NCBI RefSeq assembly: GCF_003697345.1
Contig: NZ_RFLY01000002.1
Span: 1-64,000 of the forward strand
DNA length: 64,000 nucleotides
Source: Solilutibacter pythonis
GTDB lineage: Bacteria > Pseudomonadota > Gammaproteobacteria > Xanthomonadales > Xanthomonadaceae
Reading direction: 5' to 3'
The position numbers were made by a program, and so were the translations under genes. The notes below the pieces were generated by a model. The model was not told the DNA's origin and searched no databases. It saw only the letters and a program-made list of their open reading frames with translations. This document shows positions 1-9,671 of this stretch, piece by piece; the first letter of the stretch is position 1, and the number at the start of each line of letters is the position of its first letter.

Positions 1-166
1 GACTGTTCTGTGTGGCCAGGTTCAGTTTTCCGAGCAGTTCGGTATCGGATAGGATGGCTGCGCGTAGCTGGGCTTCCTGGTCGGGAGATATGCCAGGTTG
101 TTGGCCGAATTGGACGAGGATGGCTTCAAGTTTCGCATTGATATATTGGCCTTTCGAATTGGTCAT
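1..166 (-). CDS. Partial CDS at the window edge, possible effector
   Basis: An open frame starts at ATG 166 on the minus strand and runs off the window after 55 codons, so only the N-terminus is visible (begins MTNSKGQYINAKLEAIL). It is soluble, polar and has no signal peptide. It starts 1 nt after the stop of the lipoprotein gene at 168-884, so the two are probably cotranscribed. The order lipoprotein then signal-less protein repeats the arrangement at 55.6-62.8 kb and that of lysobacterial type IV effector/immunity pairs, but I recognise no domain here. Function is unknown. Confidence 0.6.
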   Translation of the reverse strand, partial: MTNSKGQYINAKLEAILVQFGQQPGISPDQEAQLRAAILSDTELLGKLNLATQNS

Positions 167-167
167 C

Positions 168-884
168 TTAAACCCCGCTTTCTGTGACTTGTAGCGCTAT
201 TCTTTTGATGCATGATGGGTATATCCCCCCATTGGGGAATTGCTTTAATTCTGGAGTTATTCCTATTGTCAGCCCATTTCTTTGATAGATTACGTTAAGT
301 AAACGGCCAATATCTCCATTTATCTGGTCATGGTGAGGGCGCTCTTGATATCCCATGGATGTCAGTGATTCGTGGTATCCCTTGAAATCCATGGGGCAGG
401 TTGGAGGCGTGTCTGTTCCCTCCCGCCCTTCTTTACTGAAATCCAGTTCAACGCCCCATCGTGTCTTTGATTTTTTGGTAATAAACTGAAGGTTAAATGA
501 CCAGCCATTACCTAATGGCTGATGGAAAAAGGGGCCGTTCGGGCCTGACCTGTCGAGTGTCAACCCCATCACCTCCTGAACCCGCTCAAGGGTGATGTCA
601 TCCCGGGATTCCACGCCTTCGATGAACTTCAGGAAACGTCGCCCCACCTCTTCCGCGCTCAGTGTCGGGTTGGGGGGGGGCTGGGCTTCCTGAGTGTTCA
701 TCGCGGGATTCTCCTGGGGCTTTGCGGGCGGGGGGGCGGCATGGTTGCCGGGCGGGCCGGCTGGCGGCCTTGTGTCGGGCAGGCGGCTCTGTGGCGGTGA
801 AGCGCCGGTTTGTACGGCGCGGGTCGGCCCGGCGCAGGCGGCAAGCGCGGCGGCCGATAGCAGCAAGAGTGCTGAGCGCGTCAT
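168..884 (-). CDS. Lipoprotein of unknown function, possible immunity protein
   Basis: The 238-aa product starts with a short lipoprotein signal (MTRSALLLLSAAALAAC, lipobox LAAC, Cys17), then a Pro/Ala-rich linker of about 50 residues, then a mixed polar domain with two late cysteines. An AAGGAGG ribosome site lies 9 nt before ATG 884; a second ATG at 890 is too close to it. The next gene (1-166) begins 1 nt after the stop, implying an operon. A lipoprotein placed directly before a signal-less protein suggests immunity against it; this is inference from position only. It does not share the leader found upstream of the lipoproteins at 55-63 kb. Confidence 0.7.
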   Translation of the reverse strand: MTRSALLLLSAAALAACAGPTRAVQTGASPPQSRLPDTRPPAGPPGNHAAPPPAKPQENPAMNTQEAQPPPNPTLSAEEVGRRFLKFIEGVESRDDITLERVQEVMGLTLDRSGPNGPFFHQPLGNGWSFNLQFITKKSKTRWGVELDFSKEGREGTDTPPTCPMDFKGYHESLTSMGYQERPHHDQINGDIGRLLNVIYQRNGLTIGITPELKQFPNGGIYPSCIKRIALQVTESGV

Positions 885-1171
885 CGTCATTCCCCTCCTT
901 GACTTGCAAGCTAACATGATCTAAGGGGCTGATGTCACCTCGGTGGGATCACGGCAATTGAGGCCGGTGCTGTGCGTGGGGGCTTGGCTGGGCTGGAACG
1001 CGGTGGAAGGTAACGAGACGATGCCCGTTTGGCAGTCGTAATGGCAGGCAGGAAGGGGGACTCTTCAGCAGACAGAAATATCCTTGCGGCGGCCAGCCCG
1101 GCTGGATGACTGGATCATCCGAACGGAATCCACGATGTTGCACGCTCCGATCGGGCATGGGCGGTGAGGAC

Positions 1172-1408
1172 GTGAGCGAACTTGAAATCCTGCGTCGTTT
1201 CCTTGGGTTGTGCGTGTTGGGCCATTACGCCGTATTGTTGGTGTGGTTCGGTGTCTTCGTTTTTGTCGGCGATGGGCTGTACCGCTTGCACGCGCGCTGG
1301 TTCAGGCTGGGCCGGGAAGCCTTCGACGCGCTGCATTACGGCGGCCTGGCGGCGTACAAGATTGGGGTGCTGTTGTTCTTCTTCGTGCCGTGGTTCGCAC
1401 TTCGTTAG
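1172..1408 (+). CDS. Small DUF6868-like membrane protein
   Basis: The 78-aa product has two hydrophobic segments (about residues 8-30 and 56-75) joined by a basic loop with the pattern LYRLHARWFRL...FDALHY, which I associate with the DUF6868 family common in Lysobacterales. GTG 1172 is chosen because GTGAGGA lies directly upstream and the protein then starts at the conserved part (SELEILRRFLGLCV); an ATG at 1106 would add an unlikely Arg/Cys-rich extension. It is divergent from the lipoprotein gene at 168-884. Function is unknown; an inner-membrane location is expected. Confidence 0.75.
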   Translation: MSELEILRRFLGLCVLGHYAVLLVWFGVFVFVGDGLYRLHARWFRLGREAFDALHYGGLAAYKIGVLLFFFVPWFALR

Positions 1409-1515
1409 TTGTAGCTGGTCGCGGTGTGCGCGCGTGGTAAAGTCGCGGGGCTGCGATGCGGCTCAATGGTCGCTTCGTCCGGTGCTTCCTTCGATCCCAC
1501 GTACGAGATCCCGAC

Positions 1516-2715
1516 ATGCCCCAACTTGCCACGCGCATCGGTCGCGCCAAACCCAGCGCCATCATGGCGGTCGCCGAAAAGGCCAAGCAGCTCAAGGCCG
1601 AAGGCCGCGACATCATTAGCTTCTCCATCGGCGTGCCGAATTTCCTGCCTGGCCCGCACGTGTACGAGGCCGCGCGCGAGTCGCTGGCGAAGGACAGTGG
1701 CCAGTACGGCAGCAACCGTGGCAGTGATGCGCTGCTGGACGCCTTCCTCGCGCATATCGAGAAACTTGGCTTGACCGGGTATGGCCGCGCCAATTGCGCC
1801 ACCGGCATCGGCGCCAAGCACATCCTCTACAACTTGGCGGAAGCATTGCTGGACGAGGGCGACACGATCGCCTTCCCGACCCCGTACTGGACCAGCTACC
1901 TGGACATCGCCGAAATCGTCAACGCCAAGGTCGATCTGCTGCCTTGCGGCCCGGAGCAGCATTACAAGCTGACCCCGGAACAGCTCGATGCCGCGCTGGC
2001 GAAGAAGCCACGGGTGTTCCTGTTCAACAATCCCTCCAACCCGACCGGCATGGTCTATACGAAGGACGAGATCGCCGCGCTGGCGGAGGTCATCGTCAAG
2101 TATCCGGATACCTGGATCGTCACCGACGATATCTACAACACGATGGTGTTCGACGGCGTGGGCTACCACAATTTCATCCACGTCCGTCCTGAACTGAAGG
2201 ATCGGCTGATCTTCGTCGATTCGCTGTCCAAGACCTACGGCATGCCGGGTTGGCGTGTCGGCTTCATGGCCGGGCCGGAAGTCGTGGCCAAGGCGGTGAC
2301 TACGATGAATTCCAACCACATCACCAACATCCCCGAGATCGTCACCGCGGCCGCCGTTGCCGCGTTGGCCGGCCCGCAGGACGTGCCGGAAGAGAAGTGC
2401 CGCGAGTTCCAGTCCAAGCGCGACCAGGTGATGGCGGCGATGGCGGCCATTCCCGGCATCGTCTGCCCCAAGCCAGAGGGGGCGTTCTACGTGTTTCCGG
2501 ACGTCAGCGCCTATTTCGGCAAATCGCATGGCGGCCGGGTGATCGGCAACGACATCGAACTGTGCAATGCGCTGCTGGAAGCCAAGAGCGTGGCTTGCGT
2601 GCCCGGTTCCGCTTTCGGCGAGCCGCGTGCCTTGCGCATCAGCTATACCTGCCCGACGCCGCAATTGGCGCCGGGCCTGGAGCGCATCAAGGAATTCTTC
2701 GCGGAAATGGCCTGA
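1516..2715 (+). CDS. Pyridoxal-phosphate aminotransferase, aspartate type
   Basis: The 399-aa product is a class I/II fold-type I aminotransferase that would move amino groups between aspartate or a related amino acid and 2-oxoglutarate in the cytosol. Visible signatures are NNPSNPTG (substrate/PLP pocket), a TDDIY aspartate that contacts the cofactor ring, and SLSKTYGMPGWRVG, where the Lys near residue 239 should form the Schiff base. The C-terminal LRISYTCP supplies the carboxylate-binding Arg. ATG 1516 is preferred over 1456, since homologues start near MPQLATRIG. Exact substrate (aspartate, alanine, aromatic) cannot be settled from sequence. The glutaredoxin-like gene follows 10 nt after the stop. 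Confidence 0.9.
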   Translation: MPQLATRIGRAKPSAIMAVAEKAKQLKAEGRDIISFSIGVPNFLPGPHVYEAARESLAKDSGQYGSNRGSDALLDAFLAHIEKLGLTGYGRANCATGIGAKHILYNLAEALLDEGDTIAFPTPYWTSYLDIAEIVNAKVDLLPCGPEQHYKLTPEQLDAALAKKPRVFLFNNPSNPTGMVYTKDEIAALAEVIVKYPDTWIVTDDIYNTMVFDGVGYHNFIHVRPELKDRLIFVDSLSKTYGMPGWRVGFMAGPEVVAKAVTTMNSNHITNIPEIVTAAAVAALAGPQDVPEEKCREFQSKRDQVMAAMAAIPGIVCPKPEGAFYVFPDVSAYFGKSHGGRVIGNDIELCNALLEAKSVACVPGSAFGEPRALRISYTCPTPQLAPGLERIKEFFAEMA

Positions 2716-2725
2716 GCCGGCGGCG

Positions 2726-3115
2726 ATGCGCGTACTTGGGTTCCTGCTGCTGTTCGCACTGGTCGGCGCGCTGTTCCATTTTTCGGGCAGAAGCGGCGGC
2801 CTGGGTGATGGCGATACGCGCCAGGACAGCGGCAGCTTGCACTCGGACGACCCGCGCCGCATCAGCGGGGAGCGGGGCATCGTATTGCTCTATGCCGAAT
2901 GGTGTGGCTATTGCCGCAAGCTGCGGGCCGATTTCAAGCGTGCCGGGTTGCGCTATACCGGGCTCGACGTGGATACGCTGGAAGGCGATCGTGCCATGCA
3001 GGCGCTGCGCGCGCGTGGCGTGCCGGTCACGGTGATCGGCCAGAACGTGGTGCACGGCTACGATACCGCGCGTTTGCAGACCTATCTTTCACCGCTCGGC
3101 TACCGCGTGTACTGA
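2726..3115 (+). CDS. Membrane-anchored glutaredoxin/thioredoxin-like protein
   Basis: This 129-aa protein has an N-terminal hydrophobic anchor (about residues 3-19), a polar spacer, and a compact thioredoxin-fold domain with an AEWCGYCRKL active site (CGYC) and a conserved VPVT cis-proline loop. The CxYC motif and length fit glutaredoxins, so it probably handles disulfides or glutathionylated thiols at the membrane. Orientation of the domain cannot be read with certainty; one N-terminal helix would place it in the periplasm. It follows the aminotransferase closely and precedes mdh, so it may be read through. Confidence 0.8.
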   Translation: MRVLGFLLLFALVGALFHFSGRSGGLGDGDTRQDSGSLHSDDPRRISGERGIVLLYAEWCGYCRKLRADFKRAGLRYTGLDVDTLEGDRAMQALRARGVPVTVIGQNVVHGYDTARLQTYLSPLGYRVY

Positions 3116-3148
3116 GCTTTTCTCCCCCAGACCCCGAGGATTGCCTCC

Positions 3149-4132
3149 ATGAAAAAACCCGTCCGTGTTGCCGTGACCGGCGCCGCCGGCCAGATCGGTT
3201 ACGCCCTGTTGTTCCGTATCGCTTCCGGCGAGATGCTCGGCAAGGACCAACCTGTCATCCTGCAAATGCTGGAGTTGCCGATGGAGAAGGCCCAGGCCGC
3301 GCTGAAGGGCGTGATGATGGAACTGGAGGACTGCGCGTTCCCGCTCCTGGCCGGCATGGTCGGCACCGACGATCCGGAAGTCGCCTTCAAGGATGCCGAT
3401 TACGCCCTGCTGGTTGGCGCGATGCCGCGCGGCCCGGGCATGGAGCGCAAGGATCTGCTGCTGAAGAACGCCGAGATATTCACCGTGCAGGGCAAGGCGC
3501 TGAACAAGGTGGCGAGCCGCGACGTGAAGGTGCTGGTGGTGGGCAATCCGGCCAATACCAATGCCTATATCGCCATGAAGTCGGCACCGGAGCTGCCGGC
3601 GAAGAATTTCACCTCTATGCTGCGTCTCGACCACAATCGCGCCCTGTCGCAGCTCGCCAACAAGGCGGCCGTGGCCGTGGCCGACATCGAGAAGCTGGTG
3701 GTCTGGGGCAATCATAGTCCGACGATGTATCCGGATTACCGCTTCGCCACCGTCAACGGCGAATCGTTGAAGGACAGGATCGGCGATGCCGAATGGAACG
3801 CCGACACCTTCATTCCCACCGTGGGCAAACGCGGCGCGGCGATCATCGAGGCGCGCGGCCTGTCCTCGGCCGCCTCGGCCGCCAATGCCGCCATCGACCA
3901 CATGCACGACTGGGCGCTGGGCACGGGCGGCGAGTGGGTGACGATGGGCGTGCCTTCCGATGGCTCCTACGGCATTCCGGAAGGCGTGATCTACGGCGTG
4001 CCGGTGATCTGCGAGAACGGCGAATACACGGTCATCAAGGACTTGCCGATCGACGATTTCAGCCGCGCGGCGATGGACAAGACCCTGGCCGAGCTGGAAG
4101 AGGAGCGTTCGGGCGTCGCCCATCTGCTCTGA
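3149..4132 (+). CDS. mdh: Malate dehydrogenase
   Basis: The 327-aa enzyme interconverts malate and oxaloacetate with NAD in the TCA cycle. The N-terminus carries the Rossmann glycine motif [11 protein letters not shown]. The mobile-loop region [13 protein letters not shown] supplies substrate arginines, and NPANTNAY and the [11 protein letters not shown] catalytic histidine follow in order. The length and the ELPAKNFT segment match the long cytosolic-type bacterial MDHs of proteobacteria. A GAGGA ribosome site precedes ATG 3149. The gene ends just before a strong terminator hairpin at 4156. Confidence 0.96.
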   Translation: MKKPVRVAVTGAAGQIGYALLFRIASGEMLGKDQPVILQMLELPMEKAQAALKGVMMELEDCAFPLLAGMVGTDDPEVAFKDADYALLVGAMPRGPGMERKDLLLKNAEIFTVQGKALNKVASRDVKVLVVGNPANTNAYIAMKSAPELPAKNFTSMLRLDHNRALSQLANKAAVAVADIEKLVVWGNHSPTMYPDYRFATVNGESLKDRIGDAEWNADTFIPTVGKRGAAIIEARGLSSAASAANAAIDHMHDWALGTGGEWVTMGVPSDGSYGIPEGVIYGVPVICENGEYTVIKDLPIDDFSRAAMDKTLAELEEERSGVAHLL

Positions 4133-4155
4133 TCCGCGATGGCGGGATGTTGACG

Positions 4156-4188
4156 AAAACGGGGTGGCGAAGGCCGCCCCGTTTTTTC
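4156..4188 (+). terminator. Rho-independent terminator of mdh
   Basis: A GC stem (ACGGGGTGGC against GCCGCCCCGT, one bulge) with a small loop is followed by a run of six T. It lies 24 nt after the mdh stop and separates it from the S9 peptidase gene. Confidence 0.9.
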
Positions 4189-4266
4189 TTGGCCGTCCGC
4201 CATGACTTTCGACACGGCCTCGCGCCGATGCACTGGTGTAGCGTGGCGTGATCAGGAGGACAAGCC

Positions 4267-6759
4267 ATGTTCATACCCAGATCGCACGCCGTCCGCACGG
4301 CGCTCGTCACGCTTTCCTGCGCCTTCGTGCTTGCACCACTCGCGCTCGCCGGCTACGACAAGCCGCCGGAACCCTTGCTCGGCGTGCTGCGCGCGCCGCT
4401 GCCCTCGGTGCCGCTGCTCGACCCGACCCGCCAGCGCATGCTGTTGATCCAGCAATCGCAATACCCGTCGATCGAGCGCGTGGCCGAGCCTTACCTCAAG
4501 CTGGCCGGCGTGCGCATCGAACCGCGCAACCATAGCCGCCACGATGCCGCCAACGGCTACGGCATCCGCACCTGCTTGCGGGGCGTGAGCATCGAGGACA
4601 TCGCCAGCCACCAACAGACGCCGGTGGCGCTGCCGGTCAACGCCTGTATCGGCATGCCGACGTGGTCGCCGGATGGCAAACGTTTCGCTTTCACCAATAC
4701 CACCGCCACTCATACCGAATTGTGGCTGGGCGATGCGACGAGCGGCAGGACGCGTCGCATCGAGGGCTTGCGTCTGAACCCGATTCTGGAAAGCGCAGTG
4801 CAATGGCTGCGCGGCAGCGACAGCCTGCTGGTGAAGCAGTTGCCGGCCAACCTTGGCCCGGCGCCGAGGCGGGCGATCGGCCCCGAGATCCGCGAGGCCA
4901 TTGCCGGCAAGGGCGAGAGCAGCACCTACGAGGCCCGCGATACTTTGGGCAGCCCCGAGGACGAGGCTCTGTTCGAGTATTACGCCACGGCGCAGCTGGC
5001 CGTGGTCGATGCCGCCAGCGGCGGGGTGCGCACGGTGGGTGAGCCGGGTGCGCTGGCCGATGTCGAAGCGGCGCCGGATGGCCGCCACGTACGGGTGGAA
5101 ACGCTGAAGCGGCCGTATTCCTACGTGACCACTTGGCAGCGCTTCGCGCGCGATGTCGATGTGGTCGATGTCGAGACCGGCAAGTCGGCGCGGGTGGCCT
5201 CGCTGCCCATCGCCGATCGCGTGCCGGTGCGCGGGGTGCCGGTCGGCCCGCGCGGTTTCGCATGGCAGGCCAACGTGCCGGCCACCCTGGTCTGGCCGGA
5301 AGCGCTCGACAACGGCGATTGGAAGGTGGAGGTGCCGCATCGCGACAGGCTGATGCGTTGGGCCGCGCCGTTCGACGGCCGGCCGCGGGAGGTGGCGCGC
5401 ATCGTCCAGCGTTACAGCGGCGCGCGCTGGCTGGCCGAAGGCAGCGAACCGTTCGTCTACGAATACGATGCCAACCGCCAGTGGATACGGGTCAGCCGCA
5501 TCGACATGGCCAATCCCGCCAAGCCGGCGCGGGTGGTCTGGGATTACTCGCAGAACGAGCGCTACGACAATCCCGGCTCGCTGTTGATGCGCACACGGCC
5601 CGACGGCAGCGCGGTGGTGTTGCAGGAAGGCGACCGGGTCTATCTGGCCGGCCCTGGCGGCACCGCGCGGGGCGACCGTCCGTTCCTCGATGGTTATTCG
5701 CTGGCCACCGGCAAGACCGAACGCCTGTTCCGCAGCGGCGACGACGGGCTGGAGCAGCCAGTCACCGTCCTGCCCGGCGGCCGGCGCTTCATCACCGTGC
5801 GGCAATCGCCGGCGGAGCCGCCCAATCTGTTCCTCCGCACGCTGGGCGCGGCCGTCGGCGCGGCCGCCAAGGGCGAGCCGGCATTCGCCTCGAAGGCCGA
5901 GCCGATCACCCGCATCCCCGATCCGACCCCGCAGGTGCGCGGCATCGGCAAGCGGCTGGTCACTTATCGGCGCAAGGATGGCGTGGCGCTCTCGTTCACC
6001 CTCTACACGCCGCCGGGTTACAAGGAAGGCACGAAGCTGCCGGCCATTCTCTACGCTTATCCGCAGGATTTCGCCGACCCCTCGCAGGCCGGGCAGATCA
6101 GCGGTTCCGAACAGCGTTTCGACGTGTTGCGCGGCCATCGTCTGTTGCTGCTGGCCGGTTACGCCATCATCGACAACGCCGCGTTCCCGATCGTCGGCGA
6201 CCCGCGCACCGCCTATGACACCTATACCGAGCAACTGGTGGCGAACGCCGAGGCCGCCATCGACAAGGCGGTGGCGCTAGGCGTGGTCGACCGCGACCGC
6301 ATCGGCGTCACCGGCCATAGCCATGGCGCGCTGATGAGCGCCAATCTGCTGGCGCATACCGGCCTGTTCCGCGCCGGTGTCGCCACCAGCGGCGGCTACA
6401 ACAAGACGCTGACGCCGTTCGGCTTCCAGAACGAACGCCGCTCGCTGTGGCGGGCGCCGAAGGTGTACGACGAAGTCTCCGCCTATCAGCATGCCGACAA
6501 GATCAAGGTGCCGTTGTTGATCGTGCACGGCGCGGACGACGCCAACCCTGGCACCGAGCCGGTGCAGTCGCCCAAGTTGTTCCAGGCGATTCGCGGACTC
6601 GGCGGCACCACGCGGCTGGTAATGCTGCCGCACGAGCCGCACTGGTATACCGCGATGGAATCGAACGAGCAGGTGGTTTACGAGATGTTGAACTGGTTCG
6701 ACCGCTACGTGAAGAACGCGCCGGCCAAGGCCGTGGCTGGCGGGGACGGCAAGCCTTGA
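4267..6759 (+). CDS. S9 family serine peptidase (prolyl oligopeptidase type), exported
   Basis: The 830-aa product starts with a cleavable signal peptide (basic RSHAVRT, then ALVTLSCAFVLAPLALA), so it acts in the periplasm or outside. Residues about 30-560 form a repeat-rich beta-propeller-like region. The C-terminal 250 residues are an alpha/beta hydrolase with a GHSHGALMS nucleophile elbow (Ser), a late Asp in HGADDANPG, and His in LPHEPHWY. This matches the large S9 peptidases of Lysobacterales often called glutamyl or dipeptidyl peptidases. AGGAGG at 4255 sits 6 nt before ATG 4267. Cleavage specificity is not readable. Confidence 0.9.
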   Translation: MFIPRSHAVRTALVTLSCAFVLAPLALAGYDKPPEPLLGVLRAPLPSVPLLDPTRQRMLLIQQSQYPSIERVAEPYLKLAGVRIEPRNHSRHDAANGYGIRTCLRGVSIEDIASHQQTPVALPVNACIGMPTWSPDGKRFAFTNTTATHTELWLGDATSGRTRRIEGLRLNPILESAVQWLRGSDSLLVKQLPANLGPAPRRAIGPEIREAIAGKGESSTYEARDTLGSPEDEALFEYYATAQLAVVDAASGGVRTVGEPGALADVEAAPDGRHVRVETLKRPYSYVTTWQRFARDVDVVDVETGKSARVASLPIADRVPVRGVPVGPRGFAWQANVPATLVWPEALDNGDWKVEVPHRDRLMRWAAPFDGRPREVARIVQRYSGARWLAEGSEPFVYEYDANRQWIRVSRIDMANPAKPARVVWDYSQNERYDNPGSLLMRTRPDGSAVVLQEGDRVYLAGPGGTARGDRPFLDGYSLATGKTERLFRSGDDGLEQPVTVLPGGRRFITVRQSPAEPPNLFLRTLGAAVGAAAKGEPAFASKAEPITRIPDPTPQVRGIGKRLVTYRRKDGVALSFTLYTPPGYKEGTKLPAILYAYPQDFADPSQAGQISGSEQRFDVLRGHRLLLLAGYAIIDNAAFPIVGDPRTAYDTYTEQLVANAEAAIDKAVALGVVDRDRIGVTGHSHGALMSANLLAHTGLFRAGVATSGGYNKTLTPFGFQNERRSLWRAPKVYDEVSAYQHADKIKVPLLIVHGADDANPGTEPVQSPKLFQAIRGLGGTTRLVMLPHEPHWYTAMESNEQVVYEMLNWFDRYVKNAPAKAVAGGDGKP

Positions 6760-6761
6760 GT

Positions 6762-7406
6762 ATGCGGATGACGGAAGAGGGAAGCCGCCCGAGTATCGCC
6801 CTTCATCATGTCGATGCCCATCTGCTGGCGGCGGAGAAGCCGGCCGGCTTGCTCAGTGTGCCGGGTCGTCTACCAGCAAATCGAGACTGCCTGATCACAC
6901 GCCTGCAATACGAGTTTCCCGATGCGATGACCGTGCATCGGCTCGACCAGGTGACCAGCGGACTGGTGTTGTTCGGGCGTGGCGCGGCGATGCAGCAAGC
7001 GCTGTCGATGCAGTTCGAACGGCGGCAGATATTGAAACGCTACGAAGCGCTGGTCGAGGGCCTGATTCAGGCCGATGCCGGCGAGATCAGCTTGCCGCTG
7101 ATCTGCGACTGGGCCAACCGGCCCCGGCAGAAGGTGGATGCCGATGCCGGCAAGCCCGCATTGACGCGTTGGCGGGTACTGGCGCGCGACGAAGCCGCGT
7201 GCCGGACCCGCATCGAACTGGAGCCGGTCACGGGCCGCAGCCATCAGTTGCGCGTGCACATGGCGAGCATCGGTCATGTCATCGTCGGCGACGTGTTCTA
7301 TGGCGCGGCGCCGGCCGCCCGCGTCTGTCTGCACGCCCTGGGGCTGATCTTCACCCATCCCGCCAGCGGTGAGCCGATGGCGATGGCCTCGTCGGCGCCG
7401 TTTTGA
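6762..7406 (+). CDS. RluA-family RNA pseudouridine synthase
   Basis: The 214-aa protein is a short RluA-type pseudouridine synthase, probably modifying a single uridine in rRNA and/or tRNA. The catalytic aspartate lies in HRLDQVTSGLVL, and the family motif ...TGRSHQLRVHM follows with the expected spacing. There is no S4 domain, as in E. coli RluA itself, so dual-specificity RluA is the closest guess. ATG 6762 starts 2 nt after the peptidase stop, suggesting translational linkage to an unrelated exported peptidase. The target position is unknown. Confidence 0.88.
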   Translation: MRMTEEGSRPSIALHHVDAHLLAAEKPAGLLSVPGRLPANRDCLITRLQYEFPDAMTVHRLDQVTSGLVLFGRGAAMQQALSMQFERRQILKRYEALVEGLIQADAGEISLPLICDWANRPRQKVDADAGKPALTRWRVLARDEAACRTRIELEPVTGRSHQLRVHMASIGHVIVGDVFYGAAPAARVCLHALGLIFTHPASGEPMAMASSAPF

Positions 7407-7518
7407 CCGGCCGGGTGCTTGCCGGGCGGGGACGTGCAAGCCCGGCCCACATGGGGCCCCGGCGGGCCGGGCACGTCGCATCGCCTAGAATGATCCTTTC
7501 ACCACCGTTGGAGCACGC

Positions 7519-8406
7519 ATGACCGCCAAAGACTCCGCCGGCGCACGTTTCCGCGCCGCGCTCGCCGAAGAATCGCCATTGCAGGTGATGGGGGCGATCA
7601 CCGCCTACGCCGGCCTGATGGCCAAACGTGTCGGCTACCGCGCGCTGTACCTTTCCGGCGGCGGCGTCGCCGCCAATTCGCTGGGCATGCCCGACCTCGG
7701 CATCTCGACGATGGAGGACGTGCTGACCGATGCGCGCCGCATCGTCGATGCCACCGGCATGCCGCTCTTGGTCGATATCGATACCGGCTGGGGCGGCGCG
7801 TTCAACATCGCCCGCACCGTCCGCAATTTCGAGCGCATCGGCGTGGCCGCCGTACACATGGAGGATCAGGTCGGGCAGAAGCGTTGTGGCCACCGCCCGG
7901 GCAAGGAAGTGGTGTCGAAGGCGGAGATGGTCGATCGGGTCAAGGCCGCCGTCGATGCGAAGACCGATGCCGGCTTCGTCATCATGGCGCGCACCGATGC
8001 CGCGGCGGTCGAGGGGATCGATTCGGCCATCGAACGCGCGGTGGCCTATGTCGAGGCCGGCGCCGACATGATCTTCCCCGAAGCGATGAAGACGCTGGCG
8101 GATTACCGCAAGTTCAAGGCGGCGGTCGGGGTGCCGATTCTCGCCAACCTGACCGAATTCGGTTCCACCCCGTTCTTCACCGTGGACGAGTTGCGCGAGG
8201 CCGGCGTGGACATCGCCCTCTACTGCTGCGGCGCCTACCGCGCGATGAACAAGGCCGCGCTGGGCTTCTACGAGACGGTGCGGCGCGAAGGCACCCAGAA
8301 GAACACCGTCGAGCAGTTGCAGACCCGCGCCGAGTTGTACGATTTCCTCGGCTATCACGCCTACGAGGACAAGCTCGACCAGTTGTTCTCCAAACCAAAA
8401 TCCTGA
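7519..8406 (+). CDS. prpB: 2-methylisocitrate lyase
   Basis: The 295-aa product cleaves 2-methylisocitrate to pyruvate and succinate, the last step of the methylcitrate cycle of propionate breakdown. The isocitrate-lyase superfamily signature is clear: DIDTGWGG metal-binding aspartates, [17 protein letters not shown] with the catalytic cysteine in KRCGH, and MARTDA. The order prpB then prpC (15 nt gap) supports the assignment over other PEP mutase-like lyases. A TAGAAT at 7486 could be a -10 box. No prpR-type regulator is visible next to it. Confidence 0.95.
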   Translation: MTAKDSAGARFRAALAEESPLQVMGAITAYAGLMAKRVGYRALYLSGGGVAANSLGMPDLGISTMEDVLTDARRIVDATGMPLLVDIDTGWGGAFNIARTVRNFERIGVAAVHMEDQVGQKRCGHRPGKEVVSKAEMVDRVKAAVDAKTDAGFVIMARTDAAAVEGIDSAIERAVAYVEAGADMIFPEAMKTLADYRKFKAAVGVPILANLTEFGSTPFFTVDELREAGVDIALYCCGAYRAMNKAALGFYETVRREGTQKNTVEQLQTRAELYDFLGYHAYEDKLDQLFSKPKS

Positions 8407-8421
8407 GCAGGAGCCCCGCGC

Positions 8422-9597
8422 ATGAGCAAGAGCAAAGCCACGCCCGCAGCCACCGTACCCGCCTCGCCCAAGGTGAAGAAGTCCGTCGCCCTGTCCGGTA
8501 CCGCCGCCGGCAACACCGCGTTGTGCACGGTGGGCCGCACCGGCAACGACCTGGCCTACCGCGGCTACGACATCAAAGACCTGGCCACCAAGGCGACGTT
8601 CGAGGAGGTCGCCCATCTGCTGCTGCATGGCGCGCTGCCGACCGCCTCGCAGCTGAAAGCCTACAAGGCCAAGTTGAAGCGCCTGCGCGGCCTGCCCGCC
8701 ATCGTGCAGGAAGCGCTGGAAATGATCCCGGCCAATGCCCATCCGATGGACGTGATGCGCACCGGCTGCTCGGTGCTGGGCACGGTGTTGCCCGAGCGCG
8801 AGGGGCACCCGGAATCCGAGGCGCGCGATATCGCCGACCGCCTCATCGCAAGCTTCGGCTCGATGCTGCTGTATTGGTGGCACTTCACCCGCAACGGCCG
8901 CCGCATCGATTGCGAGACCGATGACGATTCGGTCGCCGCGCACTTCCTGCATCTCCTGCATGGCGAGCCGCCCAGCGATCTGCATGCCGATGCGCTGGAC
9001 AAATCGCTGATCCTCTACGCCGAACACGAATTCAACGCCTCCACCTTCACCGCGCGGGTCATCGCCGGTACCGGCAGCGATATGTATTCCTGCATCACCG
9101 GCGCGATTGGCGCCTTGCGCGGGCCGAAACACGGCGGCGCCAACGAGGTGGCGATGGACATCATCAGCCGCTATGCGAGCGCCGAGGCCGCCGAGGCCGA
9201 CATCCGCGCGCGGATGGAGAAGAAGGAGATCATCATCGGCTTCGGCCATCCGGTCTACACCATCGGCGATCCGCGCAACCCGATCATCAAGAAGCTCAGC
9301 CAGAAGCTGTGCAAGGATGGCGGCAACCAGGCGCTGTTCGACGTCAGCGAGCGTATCGAGATGCTGATGATGGACACCAAGAAGATGTTCCCGAACCTCG
9401 ATTGGTACAGCGCTTCCAGCTATCACATGATGGGTGTGCCGACGCCGATGTTCACCCCGCTGTTCGTCATCGCCCGCACCACCGGCTGGTCGGCGCATGT
9501 GATCGAGCAGCGCCAGGACGGCAAGATCATCCGCCCCGGCGCCCATTACACCGGGCCGGAGGATTGCAAGTTCGTGCCGATTGGCAAGCGCGGTTGA
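8422..9597 (+). CDS. prpC: 2-methylcitrate synthase
   Basis: The 391-aa enzyme condenses propionyl-CoA with oxaloacetate. It has the citrate-synthase fold, with GPKHGGANE and [13 protein letters not shown] carrying the two active-site histidines and the C-terminal HVIEQR/IIRPGA region. At about 390 residues it is shorter than the roughly 430-residue housekeeping citrate synthases and begins with an extra Lys/Ala/Pro-rich tail of about 25 residues before the conserved [13 protein letters not shown]. An AGGAG ribosome site precedes ATG 8422. It pairs with prpB directly upstream. Confidence 0.95.
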   Translation: MSKSKATPAATVPASPKVKKSVALSGTAAGNTALCTVGRTGNDLAYRGYDIKDLATKATFEEVAHLLLHGALPTASQLKAYKAKLKRLRGLPAIVQEALEMIPANAHPMDVMRTGCSVLGTVLPEREGHPESEARDIADRLIASFGSMLLYWWHFTRNGRRIDCETDDDSVAAHFLHLLHGEPPSDLHADALDKSLILYAEHEFNASTFTARVIAGTGSDMYSCITGAIGALRGPKHGGANEVAMDIISRYASAEAAEADIRARMEKKEIIIGFGHPVYTIGDPRNPIIKKLSQKLCKDGGNQALFDVSERIEMLMMDTKKMFPNLDWYSASSYHMMGVPTPMFTPLFVIARTTGWSAHVIEQRQDGKIIRPGAHYTGPEDCKFVPIGKRG

Positions 9598-9671
9598 GAC
9601 GGACGGCAGGAGCGGCGGGAATGTGTTTGCCCATCGCTCCCGCCGATTGTTGAAAATACGCCGGGGCGCAT

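Noticed and set aside
7411..7474. Terminator between the pseudouridine synthase gene and prpB
   Set aside because: GC-rich inverted repeats (GCCGGGC/GCCCGGC) are present but lack a T tract, so termination is not supported.
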